Shown: positions 7,374 to 16,562 of the stretch, in pieces
How the letters are laid out: every line of letters starts with the position of its first letter
How positions within the stretch are numbered: the first letter of the stretch is position 1
Assembly: GCF_025506335.1 (NCBI RefSeq)
Contig: NZ_JANZYO010000004.1
Location: 496,001 to 560,000 of the forward strand
Direction of reading: 5' to 3'
DNA: 64,000 nt
Source of the DNA: Mumia quercus
GTDB lineage: Bacteria > Actinomycetota > Actinomycetes > Propionibacteriales > Nocardioidaceae
Notes under the pieces: model-generated
Seen by the model: the letters and a program-made list of their open reading frames with translations, nothing else
Database searches by the model: none
What the model was told of the DNA's origin: nothing
Position numbers and translations under genes: made by a program

Positions 7374-8639
7374 ATGGCGGACCTTCTCTGGCCCGGCGAC
7401 GAGCGGGCCGGGTCGCTCGTGAGCGACGGGGCGCTCCTGGCGGCGATGGTGCAGGTCGAGCAGGCGTGGATCGACGCCCTCGCGTCCGAAGGCGTCGCCC
7501 CGAGCACCGCGGACCTCGGCGGCCTGGTCGGCGAGGACGACGTGCATGCGATCGCCGTCGGCGCCGAAGGCGGCGGCAACCCCGTGCTCGGCCTCGTCGC
7601 GCTCCTGCGCGAGCGGCTCGGCGACGCGTCGGCGGCGTCGTGGCTGCACCGCGGTCTCACGAGCCAGGACGTCGTCGACACCGCGCTGGTGCTGTGCGTG
7701 CGCGACGTGCTCGACCGGGTCCAGGCCGAGCTGCGGAGCCAGGTCGACTCCCTCGTACGCCTCGCCGGCGCGCACCGCGGCTCGCTCATGGTCGGTCGGA
7801 CGCTGGCGCAGCACGCGGTCCCGACCACCTTCGGCCTCGTCGCCGCGATCTGGCTCGACGGCCTGGTCGACGCGGCCGAGGAGGTGGCACGCGTACGGGC
7901 AGGGTTGCCTGCCCAGCTCGGCGGTGCCGCCGGGACGCTCGCCGCCAGCACCGAGCTGGCCCGCCTGCGCGGGCTCGCCGACCCTGAGGCGGCGTCGTTG
8001 CTTCTCGTGCGTACGACCGCGGGCGCGCTCGGACTCGCGGACACCCTGCCCTGGCACGTCCGACGTACCCCGATCACCCGCATCGGTGACGCGCTCGTCA
8101 CCTGCACCGACGCGTGGGGGCACCTCGCGACGGACGTCGTGATGCTGTGCCGTCCGGAGGTCGGCGAGCTCGCCGAGCCGGTGGCTGAAGGACGCGGCGG
8201 CTCGTCGACCATGCCGCACAAGCAGAATCCGGTGCTGTCGGTGCTCGTCCGGCGTGCGGCGATCGCGGCTCCCGCGCTCGCCGCGACGCTGCACACCGCG
8301 TCCGCGCTCGCGGTCGACCAGCGGCCCGACGGTGCGTGGCACGCCGAGTGGGACACCCTCCGCACGCTCGCGCGCCGCACGGTCGTGGCGGCGTCGCAGA
8401 CCACGGAGCTGCTCGCGGGACTGCACGTGGACCACGAGCGGATGCGCCGCAACCTCGACGCCGCGGGGACGGACGTCCTCGCCGAGCGCGACACCATGCG
8501 ACGCCTGCACCCCTCTGCGGTGGACGAGACTGCTGCGGCCGACGAGGCCGACGACGAGCCCGTGTCCTACCTCGGCGCGGCGCCGTTGTTCGTCGACGCC
8601 GCGCTCACCCGCGCCCGTACCTATCTGGAGTCCGCATGA
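7374..8639 (+). CDS. pcaB: 3-carboxy-cis,cis-muconate cycloisomerase
   Basis: A 421-residue member of the fumarase/aspartase superfamily. The signature GSSTMPHKQNPVLS is intact, as are the HRGLTSQDVVDTAL region and the GRTLAQHAVPTTFG segment typical of bacterial PcaB. It converts 3-carboxymuconate to 4-carboxymuconolactone, the step after PcaGH. The stop overlaps the pcaL ATG by 4 nt. The C-terminus, rich in Asp and Glu (DETAAADEADDEPV), is slightly longer than in proteobacterial PcaB. Confidence 0.95.
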   Translation: MADLLWPGDERAGSLVSDGALLAAMVQVEQAWIDALASEGVAPSTADLGGLVGEDDVHAIAVGAEGGGNPVLGLVALLRERLGDASAASWLHRGLTSQDVVDTALVLCVRDVLDRVQAELRSQVDSLVRLAGAHRGSLMVGRTLAQHAVPTTFGLVAAIWLDGLVDAAEEVARVRAGLPAQLGGAAGTLAASTELARLRGLADPEAASLLLVRTTAGALGLADTLPWHVRRTPITRIGDALVTCTDAWGHLATDVVMLCRPEVGELAEPVAEGRGGSSTMPHKQNPVLSVLVRRAAIAAPALAATLHTASALAVDQRPDGAWHAEWDTLRTLARRTVVAASQTTELLAGLHVDHERMRRNLDAAGTDVLAERDTMRRLHPSAVDETAAADEADDEPVSYLGAAPLFVDAALTRARTYLESA

Positions 8640-9805
8640 CCACCCCCCGCATCCTCGGCGTCGAGCTCTCCGGCGACGCCTCGCTCCCCCTGCTGCTCGT
8701 CGGGCCGTCGCTCGGGACGTCGGCGTCGACGTTGTGGGGTGCGGTCGCGGCCGACCTCGGCGACGCGTTCCACGTGGTCGGCTGGAACCTCCCCGGGCAC
8801 GACGGCGGCCCGGTCGCCGACGGCTTCACGATGGCGGAGCTCGCCGAAGGGGTGCTCGCCTTCGCTCGGGGGGTCTGCGAGGCGCGCGGCGACGACGGGG
8901 CGCGGTTCGGGTACGCCGGCGACTCCGTCGGCGGTGCGGTCGGGCTCCAGCTCGCGCTCGACGCGCCCGACGCCGTGCGGTGGATGGTGCTGCTGTGCAC
9001 GGGCGCCCAGATCGGCGACGAGACGATGTGGCGCGAGCGCGCGGCGACCGTACGGGCGTCCGGCACGCCGTCGATGGTCAGCGGCTCGGCGCAGCGGTGG
9101 TTCGCCGATGGCTTCCTCGAGCGTCGGCCCGACGTCGGCGCAGCGCTGCTCCACGTGCTGCAAGGTGCCGACGCCGAGGGGTACGCGCAGGTGTGCGAGG
9201 CGCTGGCCGCCTTCGACGTGCGCGAGCGCCTCGCCGAGGTGTCCGTACCGGTGCTCGCCGTCGCAGGTGCGCACGACGTGGCGACCCCGCCGGTGAAGCT
9301 CGAGGAGATCGCGCACGGCGTCCCGGACGCCCGGCTCCTCGTCCTCCCCGAGGCCGCGCACCTCGCTCCCGCTGAGTGCCCTGCGGAGGTCGCGTCCGCG
9401 ATCCGTGGGGTGGCCGCAGCCGACTCCATGCCGACGGACGTGGCGGAGCGCGGCATGGCGGTTCGCCGGGCGGTGCTGGGTGATGCGCACGTCGACCGTG
9501 CGACCGCAGGTGCGGACGAGCTGACGCGCCCGTTCCAGGAGCTGATCACCCGGTACGCCTGGGGGGAGGTCTGGGGTCGCGACGTGCTCGACCGGCGGAG
9601 CCGCTCGATGATCACGCTGGCGCTGCTCGCCGCCCTCGGTCACGAGGGTGAGCTGGCGATGCACATCCGTGCGGCCCTGCGCAACGGCCTCTCCCGAGAG
9701 GAGATCGCCGAGGTGCTGATGCACACGGGCGTGTACGCCGGCGTGCCGGTCAGCAACTCCGCTCTCGCGGTGATGCAACGGGTCTTCGGAGACCCTCAAC
9801 CGTGA
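8636..9805 (+). CDS. pcaL: PcaL: fused 3-oxoadipate enol-lactonase and 4-carboxymuconolactone decarboxylase
   Basis: A 389-residue two-domain protein. Residues 1-255 are an alpha/beta hydrolase (PcaD) with nucleophile S97 in AGDSVGGAVG and a late His in PEAAHLAP. Residues 262-389 are the carboxymuconolactone decarboxylase (PcaC), with ITLALLAALGHEGELAMH and HTGVYAGVP. Together they turn 4-carboxymuconolactone into 3-oxoadipate. The PcaD-PcaC fusion is typical of actinobacteria (first described in Rhodococcus and Streptomyces). Upstream in-frame sequence belongs to a shadow of pcaB; the ATG overlapping the pcaB stop is the real start. Last gene of pcaHGBL. Confidence 0.95.
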   Translation: MTTPRILGVELSGDASLPLLLVGPSLGTSASTLWGAVAADLGDAFHVVGWNLPGHDGGPVADGFTMAELAEGVLAFARGVCEARGDDGARFGYAGDSVGGAVGLQLALDAPDAVRWMVLLCTGAQIGDETMWRERAATVRASGTPSMVSGSAQRWFADGFLERRPDVGAALLHVLQGADAEGYAQVCEALAAFDVRERLAEVSVPVLAVAGAHDVATPPVKLEEIAHGVPDARLLVLPEAAHLAPAECPAEVASAIRGVAAADSMPTDVAERGMAVRRAVLGDAHVDRATAGADELTRPFQELITRYAWGEVWGRDVLDRRSRSMITLALLAALGHEGELAMHIRAALRNGLSREEIAEVLMHTGVYAGVPVSNSALAVMQRVFGDPQP

Positions 9806-9830
9806 TAACCTGTTCACATTACGTACCGAT

Positions 9831-9845
9831 GTTCGCACAGTGAAC
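9831..9845. promoter_or_regulatory. Putative IclR operator upstream of pcaFIJ
   Basis: GTTCGCACAGTGAAC is an inverted repeat 48 nt upstream of pcaF. It differs at one base from GTTCGCATAGTGAAC at 19058-19072, in front of the aldehyde dehydrogenase operon. A further GTTCAC half-site occurs at 9812. The second IclR protein (19182-19967) is the likely ligand. Confidence 0.65.
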
Positions 9846-9892
9846 ACGTCCCAGTGAGCACGCACTGCGAACGAACGGCCCAGAGGAGTGCG

Positions 9893-11077
9893 ATGTCCGC
9901 GTACCTGTTCGACGCCGTCCGGACGCCGTTCGGCCGGTACGGTGGAGCGCTGTCCGGTGTCCGTCCCGACGACCTCGCCGCCACCGTGGTCTCCGCGACG
10001 CTGAAGCGCTCACCCGGGCTCGACCCGTCGGCGGTCGACGACGTGGTCTTCGGTGACGCGAACGGTGCGGGTGAGGACAACCGCAACGTCGCCCGCATGG
10101 CAGCCCTGCTCGCCGGCCTCCCGACGAGCGTCCCCGGTGTCACGGTCAACCGCCTCTGCGGCTCCAGCCTCGAGGCGGCGATCGTCGGCTCGCGCACGAT
10201 CGAGTCCGGTGACGCCGACGTCGTGCTCACCGGCGGCGTCGAGTCCATGAGCCGTGCCCCCTGGGTGATGCCGAAACCGTCGCGCGCCTTCCCTGCCGCC
10301 AGCGTTGAGGCGGTGTCGACGACGCTGGGCTGGCGCCTCGTCAACCCGCGCATGCCGAAGGAGTGGACGACGTCCCTCGGGGAGTGCAACGAGCAGCTCC
10401 AGGAGCGCTTCGCCATCTCCCGCGAGCGTCAGGACGCCTTCGCCGCCACCTCGCACCAGCGCGCGCACGCCGCGTGGGAGGCGGGGCGCTACGACGACCT
10501 CGTCGTGCCCGTCGACGGCGTCGACCTCGCGCGCGACGAGGGCATCCGCGCCGGCTCCACCCCTGAGGCACTCGCGAAGCTCAAGCCCGCGTTCCGCCCC
10601 GACGGCACCATCACCGCCGGCAACGCCTCGCCGCTCAACGACGGCGCCTCCGCCGTCCTCCTCGGCTCCGCGAGCGCCGCCGACCGCATCGGCCGCGACC
10701 CGCTCGCCCGCATCGCGGGCCGCGGCGTGATGGCGCTGGACCCGCAGGAGTTCGGGTACGCCCCGGTGGAGGCGGCCGACCGTGCGCTCGCCCGTGCCGG
10801 GATCGGCTGGGACCAGGTCGGTGCCGTCGAGCTCAACGAGGCGTTCGCCGTCCAGAGCCTCGCCTGCGTTGACGCGTGGCCCATCGATCCCGAGATCGTC
10901 AACCAGTGGGGCGGCGCGATCGCGATCGGGCACCCGCTCGGCGCGTCCGGCGGCCGCATCCTCGGCACCCTCGCCGCGGTGCTGCGTACCACCAACCAGC
11001 GTTGGGGCGTCGCGGCCATCTGCATCGGGGTCGGTCAGGGCCTCGCGGTCGTCCTCGAGAACGAGGCCGCCTCCTGA
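9893..11077 (+). CDS. pcaF: 3-oxoadipyl-CoA thiolase
   Basis: A 394-residue thiolase. The acyl-enzyme Cys is in NRLCGSSLEA, with the conserved ELNEAFA, GHPLGASGGR and the C-terminal catalytic Cys in AAICIGVGQG. In this context it cleaves 3-oxoadipyl-CoA to succinyl-CoA and acetyl-CoA. The start is chosen by the RBS GAGGAG just upstream of ATG 9893. It has its own promoter region with an IclR-type palindrome, separate from pcaHGBL, and its stop overlaps the pcaI ATG (TGATG). Confidence 0.92.
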   Translation: MSAYLFDAVRTPFGRYGGALSGVRPDDLAATVVSATLKRSPGLDPSAVDDVVFGDANGAGEDNRNVARMAALLAGLPTSVPGVTVNRLCGSSLEAAIVGSRTIESGDADVVLTGGVESMSRAPWVMPKPSRAFPAASVEAVSTTLGWRLVNPRMPKEWTTSLGECNEQLQERFAISRERQDAFAATSHQRAHAAWEAGRYDDLVVPVDGVDLARDEGIRAGSTPEALAKLKPAFRPDGTITAGNASPLNDGASAVLLGSASAADRIGRDPLARIAGRGVMALDPQEFGYAPVEAADRALARAGIGWDQVGAVELNEAFAVQSLACVDAWPIDPEIVNQWGGAIAIGHPLGASGGRILGTLAAVLRTTNQRWGVAAICIGVGQGLAVVLENEAAS

Positions 11078-11769
11078 TGCGTGTCCTCGACGCCGAGGAA
11101 GCCGTCGCCGACGTCGCGGACGGCTCGACCGTCCTCGTCGGAGGCTTCGGCACCGCCGGCATGCCGTTCACCCTCCTCGACGCCCTCGTCCGTCAGGGCG
11201 CGCGCGACCTGACGGTCGTCAGCAACAACGCCGGCAACGGCGAGACCGGCCTCGCCGCGCTGCTCGCCGCCGGTCAGGTCCGCAAGATGATCTGCTCGTT
11301 CCCGCGGCAGGCCGACTCGTACGTGTTCGACGCCCTCTACCGCGAGGGCAAGATCGAGCTCGAGGTCGTGCCGCAGGGCAACCTCGCCGAGCGGATGCGT
11401 GCGGCGGGCGCCGGGATCGGCGGCTTCTTCACGCCGACCGGGTACGGCACGATGCTCGCCGAGGGCAAGGAGACCCGCACCATCGACGGTCGCGACTACG
11501 TCCTCGAGGCGCCGCTGCGGGGCGACGTCGCCCTGATCGCCGCCCGGCGCGCCGACACGCTCGGCAACCTCGTCTACCACAAGACCGCCCGCAACTTCGG
11601 CCCCGTGATGGCGACGGCGGCGACCACGACGATCGTGGAGGTCGATGATGTCGTCGACGCCGGCGGGATCGACCCGGAGTGCGTCGTCACTCCCGGCATC
11701 TTCGTCGACCGCGTTGTCGCGGTTGGCGCCGAGCAGCGGGTGGCGGCCCGCGAAGGAGCGCGCGCATGA
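11077..11769 (+). CDS. pcaI: 3-oxoadipate CoA-transferase, subunit A
   Basis: A 230-residue family I CoA-transferase alpha subunit. The GGFGTAGMPFTLLDAL glycine loop and NNAGNGETGLAALL are typical of PcaI/ScoA, as is FFTPTGYGTMLAEGKETR. With PcaJ it activates 3-oxoadipate using succinyl-CoA. It overlaps pcaF by 1 nt and pcaJ by 4 nt, as expected for subunits made together. Confidence 0.93.
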   Translation: MRVLDAEEAVADVADGSTVLVGGFGTAGMPFTLLDALVRQGARDLTVVSNNAGNGETGLAALLAAGQVRKMICSFPRQADSYVFDALYREGKIELEVVPQGNLAERMRAAGAGIGGFFTPTGYGTMLAEGKETRTIDGRDYVLEAPLRGDVALIAARRADTLGNLVYHKTARNFGPVMATAATTTIVEVDDVVDAGGIDPECVVTPGIFVDRVVAVGAEQRVAAREGARA

Positions 11770-12458
11770 GCGTCGGCCAGACCGTACGAGACGCCACCAC
11801 GGTGGAGCACACCGACCGCGAGCCGCTGTCGCGCGACGAGATGGCGCAGGTCGTCGCCCGTGACATCCCGGCCGGGGCGTACGTGAACCTCGGGATCGGC
11901 CAGCCCACGCGCGTCGCCGACCACCTCCCGGACGAGAAGGGCATCGTCCTGCACACCGAGAACGGCATGCTGCGGATGGGGCCTCGGGCCGAGGGCGACG
12001 CGGTCGACCCGGACCTCGTCAACGCCGGCAAGATCCCGGTGACCGAGCTGCCCGGTGCGGCGTACTTCCACCACGCCGACTCGTTCGCGATGATGCGCGG
12101 TGGGCACCTCGACGTCTGCGTGCTCGGTGCGTTCCAGGTCTCCCAGCACGGCGACCTCGCCAACTGGCACACCGGCGACCCCGACGCGATCCCCGCCGTC
12201 GGGGGTGCGATGGATCTCGCGGTCGGGGCGAAGGACGTCTTCGTGATGATGACGATGTTCGCCAAGGACGGGTCGAGCAAGCTCGTCGAGAGCCTCACCT
12301 ACCCGGCGACGGGACTGGCGTGCGTGAGCCGTGTCTACACCGAGTACGGCGTGTTCGACGTCGGTGCGGACGGAGTCTCCGTCCGCGAGACGTACGGCAT
12401 CACCGTCGACGCCCTGCGCAAGCGGCTGCCGGTCGCGCTGCGCCGCCTCGAGGACTGA
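11766..12458 (+). CDS. pcaJ: 3-oxoadipate CoA-transferase, subunit B
   Basis: A 230-residue beta subunit. The catalytic Glu lies in the conserved LHTENGMLRMGP (ENG motif); GAAYFHHADSFAMMRGGHLD and VLGAFQVSQHGDLANW follow as in PcaJ. A slightly long N-terminus (about 25 residues before the LSRDEMAQ helix) is seen. It ends pcaFIJ and converges on mdlC with only 22 nt between stops. Confidence 0.93.
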   Translation: MSVGQTVRDATTVEHTDREPLSRDEMAQVVARDIPAGAYVNLGIGQPTRVADHLPDEKGIVLHTENGMLRMGPRAEGDAVDPDLVNAGKIPVTELPGAAYFHHADSFAMMRGGHLDVCVLGAFQVSQHGDLANWHTGDPDAIPAVGGAMDLAVGAKDVFVMMTMFAKDGSSKLVESLTYPATGLACVSRVYTEYGVFDVGADGVSVRETYGITVDALRKRLPVALRRLED

Positions 12459-12480
12459 CCGCCCGGCACCACCCCGCGCC

Positions 12481-14121
12481 TCACGGCGCGAAGTGGGTGT
12501 CCTGCGCGACCGCGACCTCGACGACGAGCGGGCCGCCGGGCTCCTCGAGTCGCGCGGCGGCCCCGGCGAGCGTCGTCTCGAGCCCTTCCTGGTTGTCGAC
12601 ACGGATCACGCGGCAGCCCAGCGCGTCGGCGAGCCGTCCCACGGACAGCTCAGGGAACGACGGCCACGGCGGCTTGCCGTCGACACGCTCGGCGAGCCGG
12701 TCCATGACCGCGTACCCGCCGTTGGCCATCACCAGGAACAGCACGCCGACGTCCTCCCGCGCCGCCGTCCACAGGGACTGGATCGCGTACATCGCCGACC
12801 CGTCGCCGACCACGGTGACGACCGGCCGCTCGGGCATCGCCATCTTCAACCCGATCGACGCCGGCATCGCGAAGCCCAGGCCCCCCATCGCCGCGGAGAC
12901 GAACCCGAGCGGCTCGCGGGCGGGCACCATTGCCTGGAGCAGCGGCCGTGACGACGGTGACTCCTCGACGAGGACGGTGTCGCGAGGGAGGACGTCGGCG
13001 AGGGTACGGAAGACGTCCGTGGCGGTGAGGGCCGACCTTTCGGTCTCGCCTCGCGTGGTGGGCGGCACCGGGGTCCGTACCGACGGCAGCGCCCCAGGCG
13101 GCGCCTCGAGCGCCTCCATCGCCACCAGCACGGGGTGCTTCAAGAGCGCCTCGAGCGCGACCGGCGGCGGCGCGATCACCGCCAGGTCGGCCGGTGAGCG
13201 GTACGCCTCCGCAGGGTCGGCGGTGACCACGGCCACCCGCGTGCCCTCCGGGACGAGACGCCCCTCGGCGTACGGGTACTGGCGGATCGCCGCCGCGCCG
13301 ACCACGAGGAGCAGGTCCACGCCCTCGAGCGCCTCGCGGACGCGCGGCCGGTCTGCAGGCAGGTGCCCGGCGAAGAGCGGATGGTCCTGCGGGAACCCGG
13401 CGCGCGCACCGAACGGCTCCTGCCACACCGGCGCGCGGAGCCGCTCCGCGAGCGCCGTGAGCACTCGCCAGCCGGCCGCGTCGTCGTTGCCCGACCCGGC
13501 GACGATCGCCGTACGAGTGCTGCCCGCGACCAGCGCCGCGAGCGGGTCGACGTCCACCGCCAGCGGCCGTGACGCCTGGACCTCGCGGGCCGCCGAGAGG
13601 TCGTCAGCGTCGTACGGGGCCTCCCAGTCGTCCATCGGCACGATGACGAGGACCGGGCCCTGGTCGGTACGGGCACGGTGAGCGGCGCGCTCGATCGCCG
13701 AAGGGACGTCCTGCGCCCGTACGGGCGCGAGGACGTCGAGCGGGTAGTCACCGGCAAGCCCCTCGAGCCGTCCCGCGAGGAACGGCTCGAGGGCGAGGTG
13801 CCTGCGGTCCTGCTGCCCGACCACCACGACCATCGGGGCACGGTTGACCCGTGCGGTGGCGATCGCACCGACGGCGTTGCCGAGACCCGCAGTGGTGTGC
13901 AGGAGGACGAAGGCGGGCTCGCGGCGCGCGATCGCCCACCCGGACGCGATCCCGACGACCGAGCCCTCGTGCAGGGCGAGGACGAAGTCGAGGTCGTCGG
14001 GCAGGTCGACGAGAAACGCGACCTCCGTCGAGCCCGGGTTCGAGAAGATCGTCGTCATGTCCTGACGACGCATCACCTCGTACGTGGCCTCGCGGACCGT
14101 CCCCGCCGCTGAACCACTCAC
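12481..14121 (-). CDS. mdlC: Benzoylformate decarboxylase
   Basis: A 546-residue thiamine-diphosphate decarboxylase closest in motif order to MdlC: FSNPGSTEVAFL (active-site Ser), LALHEGSVVGIASG (Glu for ThDP), LLHTTAGLGNAVGA (His as H70 of the Pseudomonas enzyme), QDHPLFAGHLPA (H281 region), and the ThDP/Mg motif VGDGSAMYAIQSLW ending in ANGG. It should convert benzoylformate, or a ring-hydroxylated form, to the aldehyde. The GTG start overlaps the stop of the ABC ATPase (GTGA). Last gene of a six-gene operon starting at the aldehyde dehydrogenase. Confidence 0.87.
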   Translation of the reverse strand: MSGSAAGTVREATYEVMRRQDMTTIFSNPGSTEVAFLVDLPDDLDFVLALHEGSVVGIASGWAIARREPAFVLLHTTAGLGNAVGAIATARVNRAPMVVVVGQQDRRHLALEPFLAGRLEGLAGDYPLDVLAPVRAQDVPSAIERAAHRARTDQGPVLVIVPMDDWEAPYDADDLSAAREVQASRPLAVDVDPLAALVAGSTRTAIVAGSGNDDAAGWRVLTALAERLRAPVWQEPFGARAGFPQDHPLFAGHLPADRPRVREALEGVDLLLVVGAAAIRQYPYAEGRLVPEGTRVAVVTADPAEAYRSPADLAVIAPPPVALEALLKHPVLVAMEALEAPPGALPSVRTPVPPTTRGETERSALTATDVFRTLADVLPRDTVLVEESPSSRPLLQAMVPAREPLGFVSAAMGGLGFAMPASIGLKMAMPERPVVTVVGDGSAMYAIQSLWTAAREDVGVLFLVMANGGYAVMDRLAERVDGKPPWPSFPELSVGRLADALGCRVIRVDNQEGLETTLAGAAARLEEPGGPLVVEVAVAQDTHFAP

Positions 14122-14960
14122 GCAGTGGCTCCGTTGCCTCGCTTGGCCTTCTGGATCTCCTCGTACACGTGCGCGCGCAGCTCGGTGAAGCGCGGCATCG
14201 ACCGCGTGGTCAGCTGGTCGCGCTCGGCCGGCAGGTCGATCGTGAGGTCCTCCTGCACGACGGTGGGCGAGTTGCTGAGGATCAGCACGCGCTCGCCCAG
14301 GTACACCGACTCGTCGATGTCGTGGGTGACGAAGAGGACCGTGACCCCGAACTCCTTCCACACGGTGCGGATGAGGTCCTCGAGGTCCGCGCGGGTCTGC
14401 GCGTCGACGGCCGCGAACGGCTCGTCCATGAGCAGCACCTCGGGCTGGTACGCGACGGCCCGGGCGATGGCGACGCGCTGCTGCATGCCGCCCGACAGCT
14501 GCCACGGGTACGAGCCGGCCGCGTGGTCGAGGCCGACGGCGTGCAGGGCCTTGTCGACGGCGGCGGTCCGCTCGGCCTTGCCCATGCCGGCGTTCTTCAG
14601 CGGCAGCTCGACGTTCTGGCGCACCGTCATCCACGCGAACAGGCTGCGCCCGTACTCCTGGAAGACGACCGCCATCTTCTTGGGCGGCTCGGTCACCTGG
14701 GCGCCGTCCAGCTCCACGGTGCCCGCGGTGGGCTCCAGGAGGCCGGCGATGCAGCGCAGCAGCGTGGTCTTGCCGCAGCCGGACGGGCCGACCAGGCAGA
14801 CCAGCTCGCCTTGGCGCAGCTCGAACGTGAGGTTGCGGACCGCCTCCACGTCACCGTTGTCGGACAGGTAGATCTTCTGCAGCCCGCGGACCGACAGGGT
14901 CACGGGGGCGTCGGTGCCCTTGCGGGCGTCGGACGCGGCGATGGCGCTGTCACCTGCCAT
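14118..14960 (-). CDS. ABC importer ATPase (SsuB/TauB type)
   Basis: A 280-residue ATPase with Walker A GPSGCGKTTLL, the Q-loop VVFQEYGRSLFAW, signature LSGGMQQRVAIARA and Walker B LLMDEPFAAVDAQT. It belongs to the nitrate/sulfonate/taurine-type group. It energises the two permeases encoded just upstream and overlaps the first by 11 nt. Position between an aromatic aldehyde dehydrogenase and a benzoylformate decarboxylase points to uptake of an aromatic acid, by inference. Confidence 0.9.
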   Translation of the reverse strand: MAGDSAIAASDARKGTDAPVTLSVRGLQKIYLSDNGDVEAVRNLTFELRQGELVCLVGPSGCGKTTLLRCIAGLLEPTAGTVELDGAQVTEPPKKMAVVFQEYGRSLFAWMTVRQNVELPLKNAGMGKAERTAAVDKALHAVGLDHAAGSYPWQLSGGMQQRVAIARAVAYQPEVLLMDEPFAAVDAQTRADLEDLIRTVWKEFGVTVLFVTHDIDESVYLGERVLILSNSPTVVQEDLTIDLPAERDQLTTRSMPRFTELRAHVYEEIQKAKRGNGATA

Positions 14961-15723
14961 GCTGCACCTCCTTCTGGCCGTAGTACCAATGCAGGATCCT
15001 GCGCTCGCAGAACTGGAAGACGATCGAGACGGCGACGCCGATGAGACCGAGCAGGATGATGCCGCTCCACATCTCCTGGATGGCGAACGACCGCTGGAAG
15101 ACGACGATCGTGAAGCCGAGCCCGGACGAGGACGCGAACATCTCGGAGATCACCATGAGGATCAGACCGATCGCCAGCGACTGGCGTACGCCGGCCATGA
15201 TCTGCGGGGCGGCGCTCGGCAGGGTCACGGTGCGCAGGCGTGCCCACCCCCGCAGCCCGTACGTACGGGCGGTGTCGAGGAGCACCGTGTCGACCGAGCG
15301 GACGCCCTCGATCGTGTTCAGCAGCACCGGCCAGATCGCACCGAAGATGATGACGATGACCTTCATGCGGTCGTTCGTCCCGATGAGCAGCGCCAGCACA
15401 GGCACGAGCACCGGCGGGGGGATGGCCCGGAAGAACTCGAGCATCGGCTCGAGCAGGCTGCGGACGCGGCGCACGGAGCCGATCCAGACCCCGGCGGCGA
15501 TCCCGAGGGCGATCGCCAGGAGAGTGCCGACGGCGAACCGGCCGACGCTCGGCAGCACGTCGCTGCGGAACCGCCCTCCGAACCACGTGTCGACGAACGT
15601 CTGGATCATCGTGTCGGGCTTGGGCATGTAGAAGCTCGTGCTGTTGCGGGCAGCGAGCCACCACAGGCCGATCAGCAGGATCGGCAGCCCGAGCAGGTAC
15701 GCGGTCTTCTTGAGCACGGTCAT
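14950..15723 (-). CDS. ABC importer permease 1 (SsuC-like)
   Basis: A 257-residue membrane protein with about six helices (YLLGLPILLIGLWWLA at the N-terminus). The cytoplasmic EAA loop is present (DTARTYGLRGWARLRTVTLP), as is the FFRAIPPPVLVPVLALLIG segment typical of the SsuC/TauC group. Start and stop overlap neighbouring genes. Together with permease 2 it may form a heterodimeric channel, which is less usual than the homodimer of this class. Confidence 0.88.
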   Translation of the reverse strand: MTVLKKTAYLLGLPILLIGLWWLAARNSTSFYMPKPDTMIQTFVDTWFGGRFRSDVLPSVGRFAVGTLLAIALGIAAGVWIGSVRRVRSLLEPMLEFFRAIPPPVLVPVLALLIGTNDRMKVIVIIFGAIWPVLLNTIEGVRSVDTVLLDTARTYGLRGWARLRTVTLPSAAPQIMAGVRQSLAIGLILMVISEMFASSSGLGFTIVVFQRSFAIQEMWSGIILLGLIGVAVSIVFQFCERRILHWYYGQKEVQHGR

Positions 15724-16562
15724 GCGACGGCCTCCCTGCGGACGGAGACGTGCCAACGCAGCGCGCGCTTCTCCACCGCGCGGGCCAGCAGGTTGATGGC
15801 GACGCCGATGAGGCCCGTGGCGACGACCAGGGCGTACATCTCGGTGACCGCGACACCCTGGGCGAGGGCGATCTGCGTGCCGAGACCGCCGCCGCCGATG
15901 ACGAGCTCGCCGGTGACGGTGAGGATCAGCGCGACCGCTGCGCCGAGGCGCAGGCCGGTCATCACGTACGGCAGCGCCGACGGCCACACGAGGTAGCGCA
16001 CCCGTGCCGTCCAGCCGAGGCCGTAGCTGCGGGCGGTGTCGTCGGCGACCGGGTCGACGTCGCCCGCGCCGTACAGGACCTGGATGAGGACCTGCCAGAA
16101 CGCGGCGTACACGACGAGCAGCAGGGTGGCCTGCATGGAGGTGCCGTACAGCAGCACCGCCAGCGGGATCAGCGCGACCGACGGGATGGGGCGGAGGAAC
16201 TCGATGGTCGAGTGTGTCGCCTGGCGCAGGAACCGGCTGGACCCGATGACGAGGCCGAGCACGATCGCGGCAACCCCGGCGACCGCGAGCCCGACGGCCC
16301 AGGTGCGGAGCGTGAGGCCGACCCACTCCCAGAAGGAGCCGGTCGCGGCGAGCGACGCGAGCTCGCCCAGCACAGAGCTCGCGGCGGGGAGGTACCGCGG
16401 CTCCACGAGCCCCGAGCGCACGACGAGCTCCCACGTCGCGAGGAAGCCGACGATGCCGAGCACCCCGAGCACGCCCGAGGGGACCGCCAACCCCCGGTGG
16501 CGGGGACGACCGGGGGGTGCGGCCGTCCCCGCCGCCGAGAGGGCGGAGTTCGCGGGGCTCAT
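15720..16562 (-). CDS. ABC importer permease 2 (SsuC-like)
   Basis: A 280-residue permease, paralogous to its neighbour: FLRPIPSVALIPLAVLLYG and the EAA loop DTARSYGLGWTARVRYLVWP mirror the same elements there. It has about 40 extra residues before the first helix. It overlaps the binding-protein gene and permease 1 by 4 nt each. Confidence 0.88.
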   Translation of the reverse strand: MSPANSALSAAGTAAPPGRPRHRGLAVPSGVLGVLGIVGFLATWELVVRSGLVEPRYLPAASSVLGELASLAATGSFWEWVGLTLRTWAVGLAVAGVAAIVLGLVIGSSRFLRQATHSTIEFLRPIPSVALIPLAVLLYGTSMQATLLLVVYAAFWQVLIQVLYGAGDVDPVADDTARSYGLGWTARVRYLVWPSALPYVMTGLRLGAAVALILTVTGELVIGGGGLGTQIALAQGVAVTEMYALVVATGLIGVAINLLARAVEKRALRWHVSVRREAVA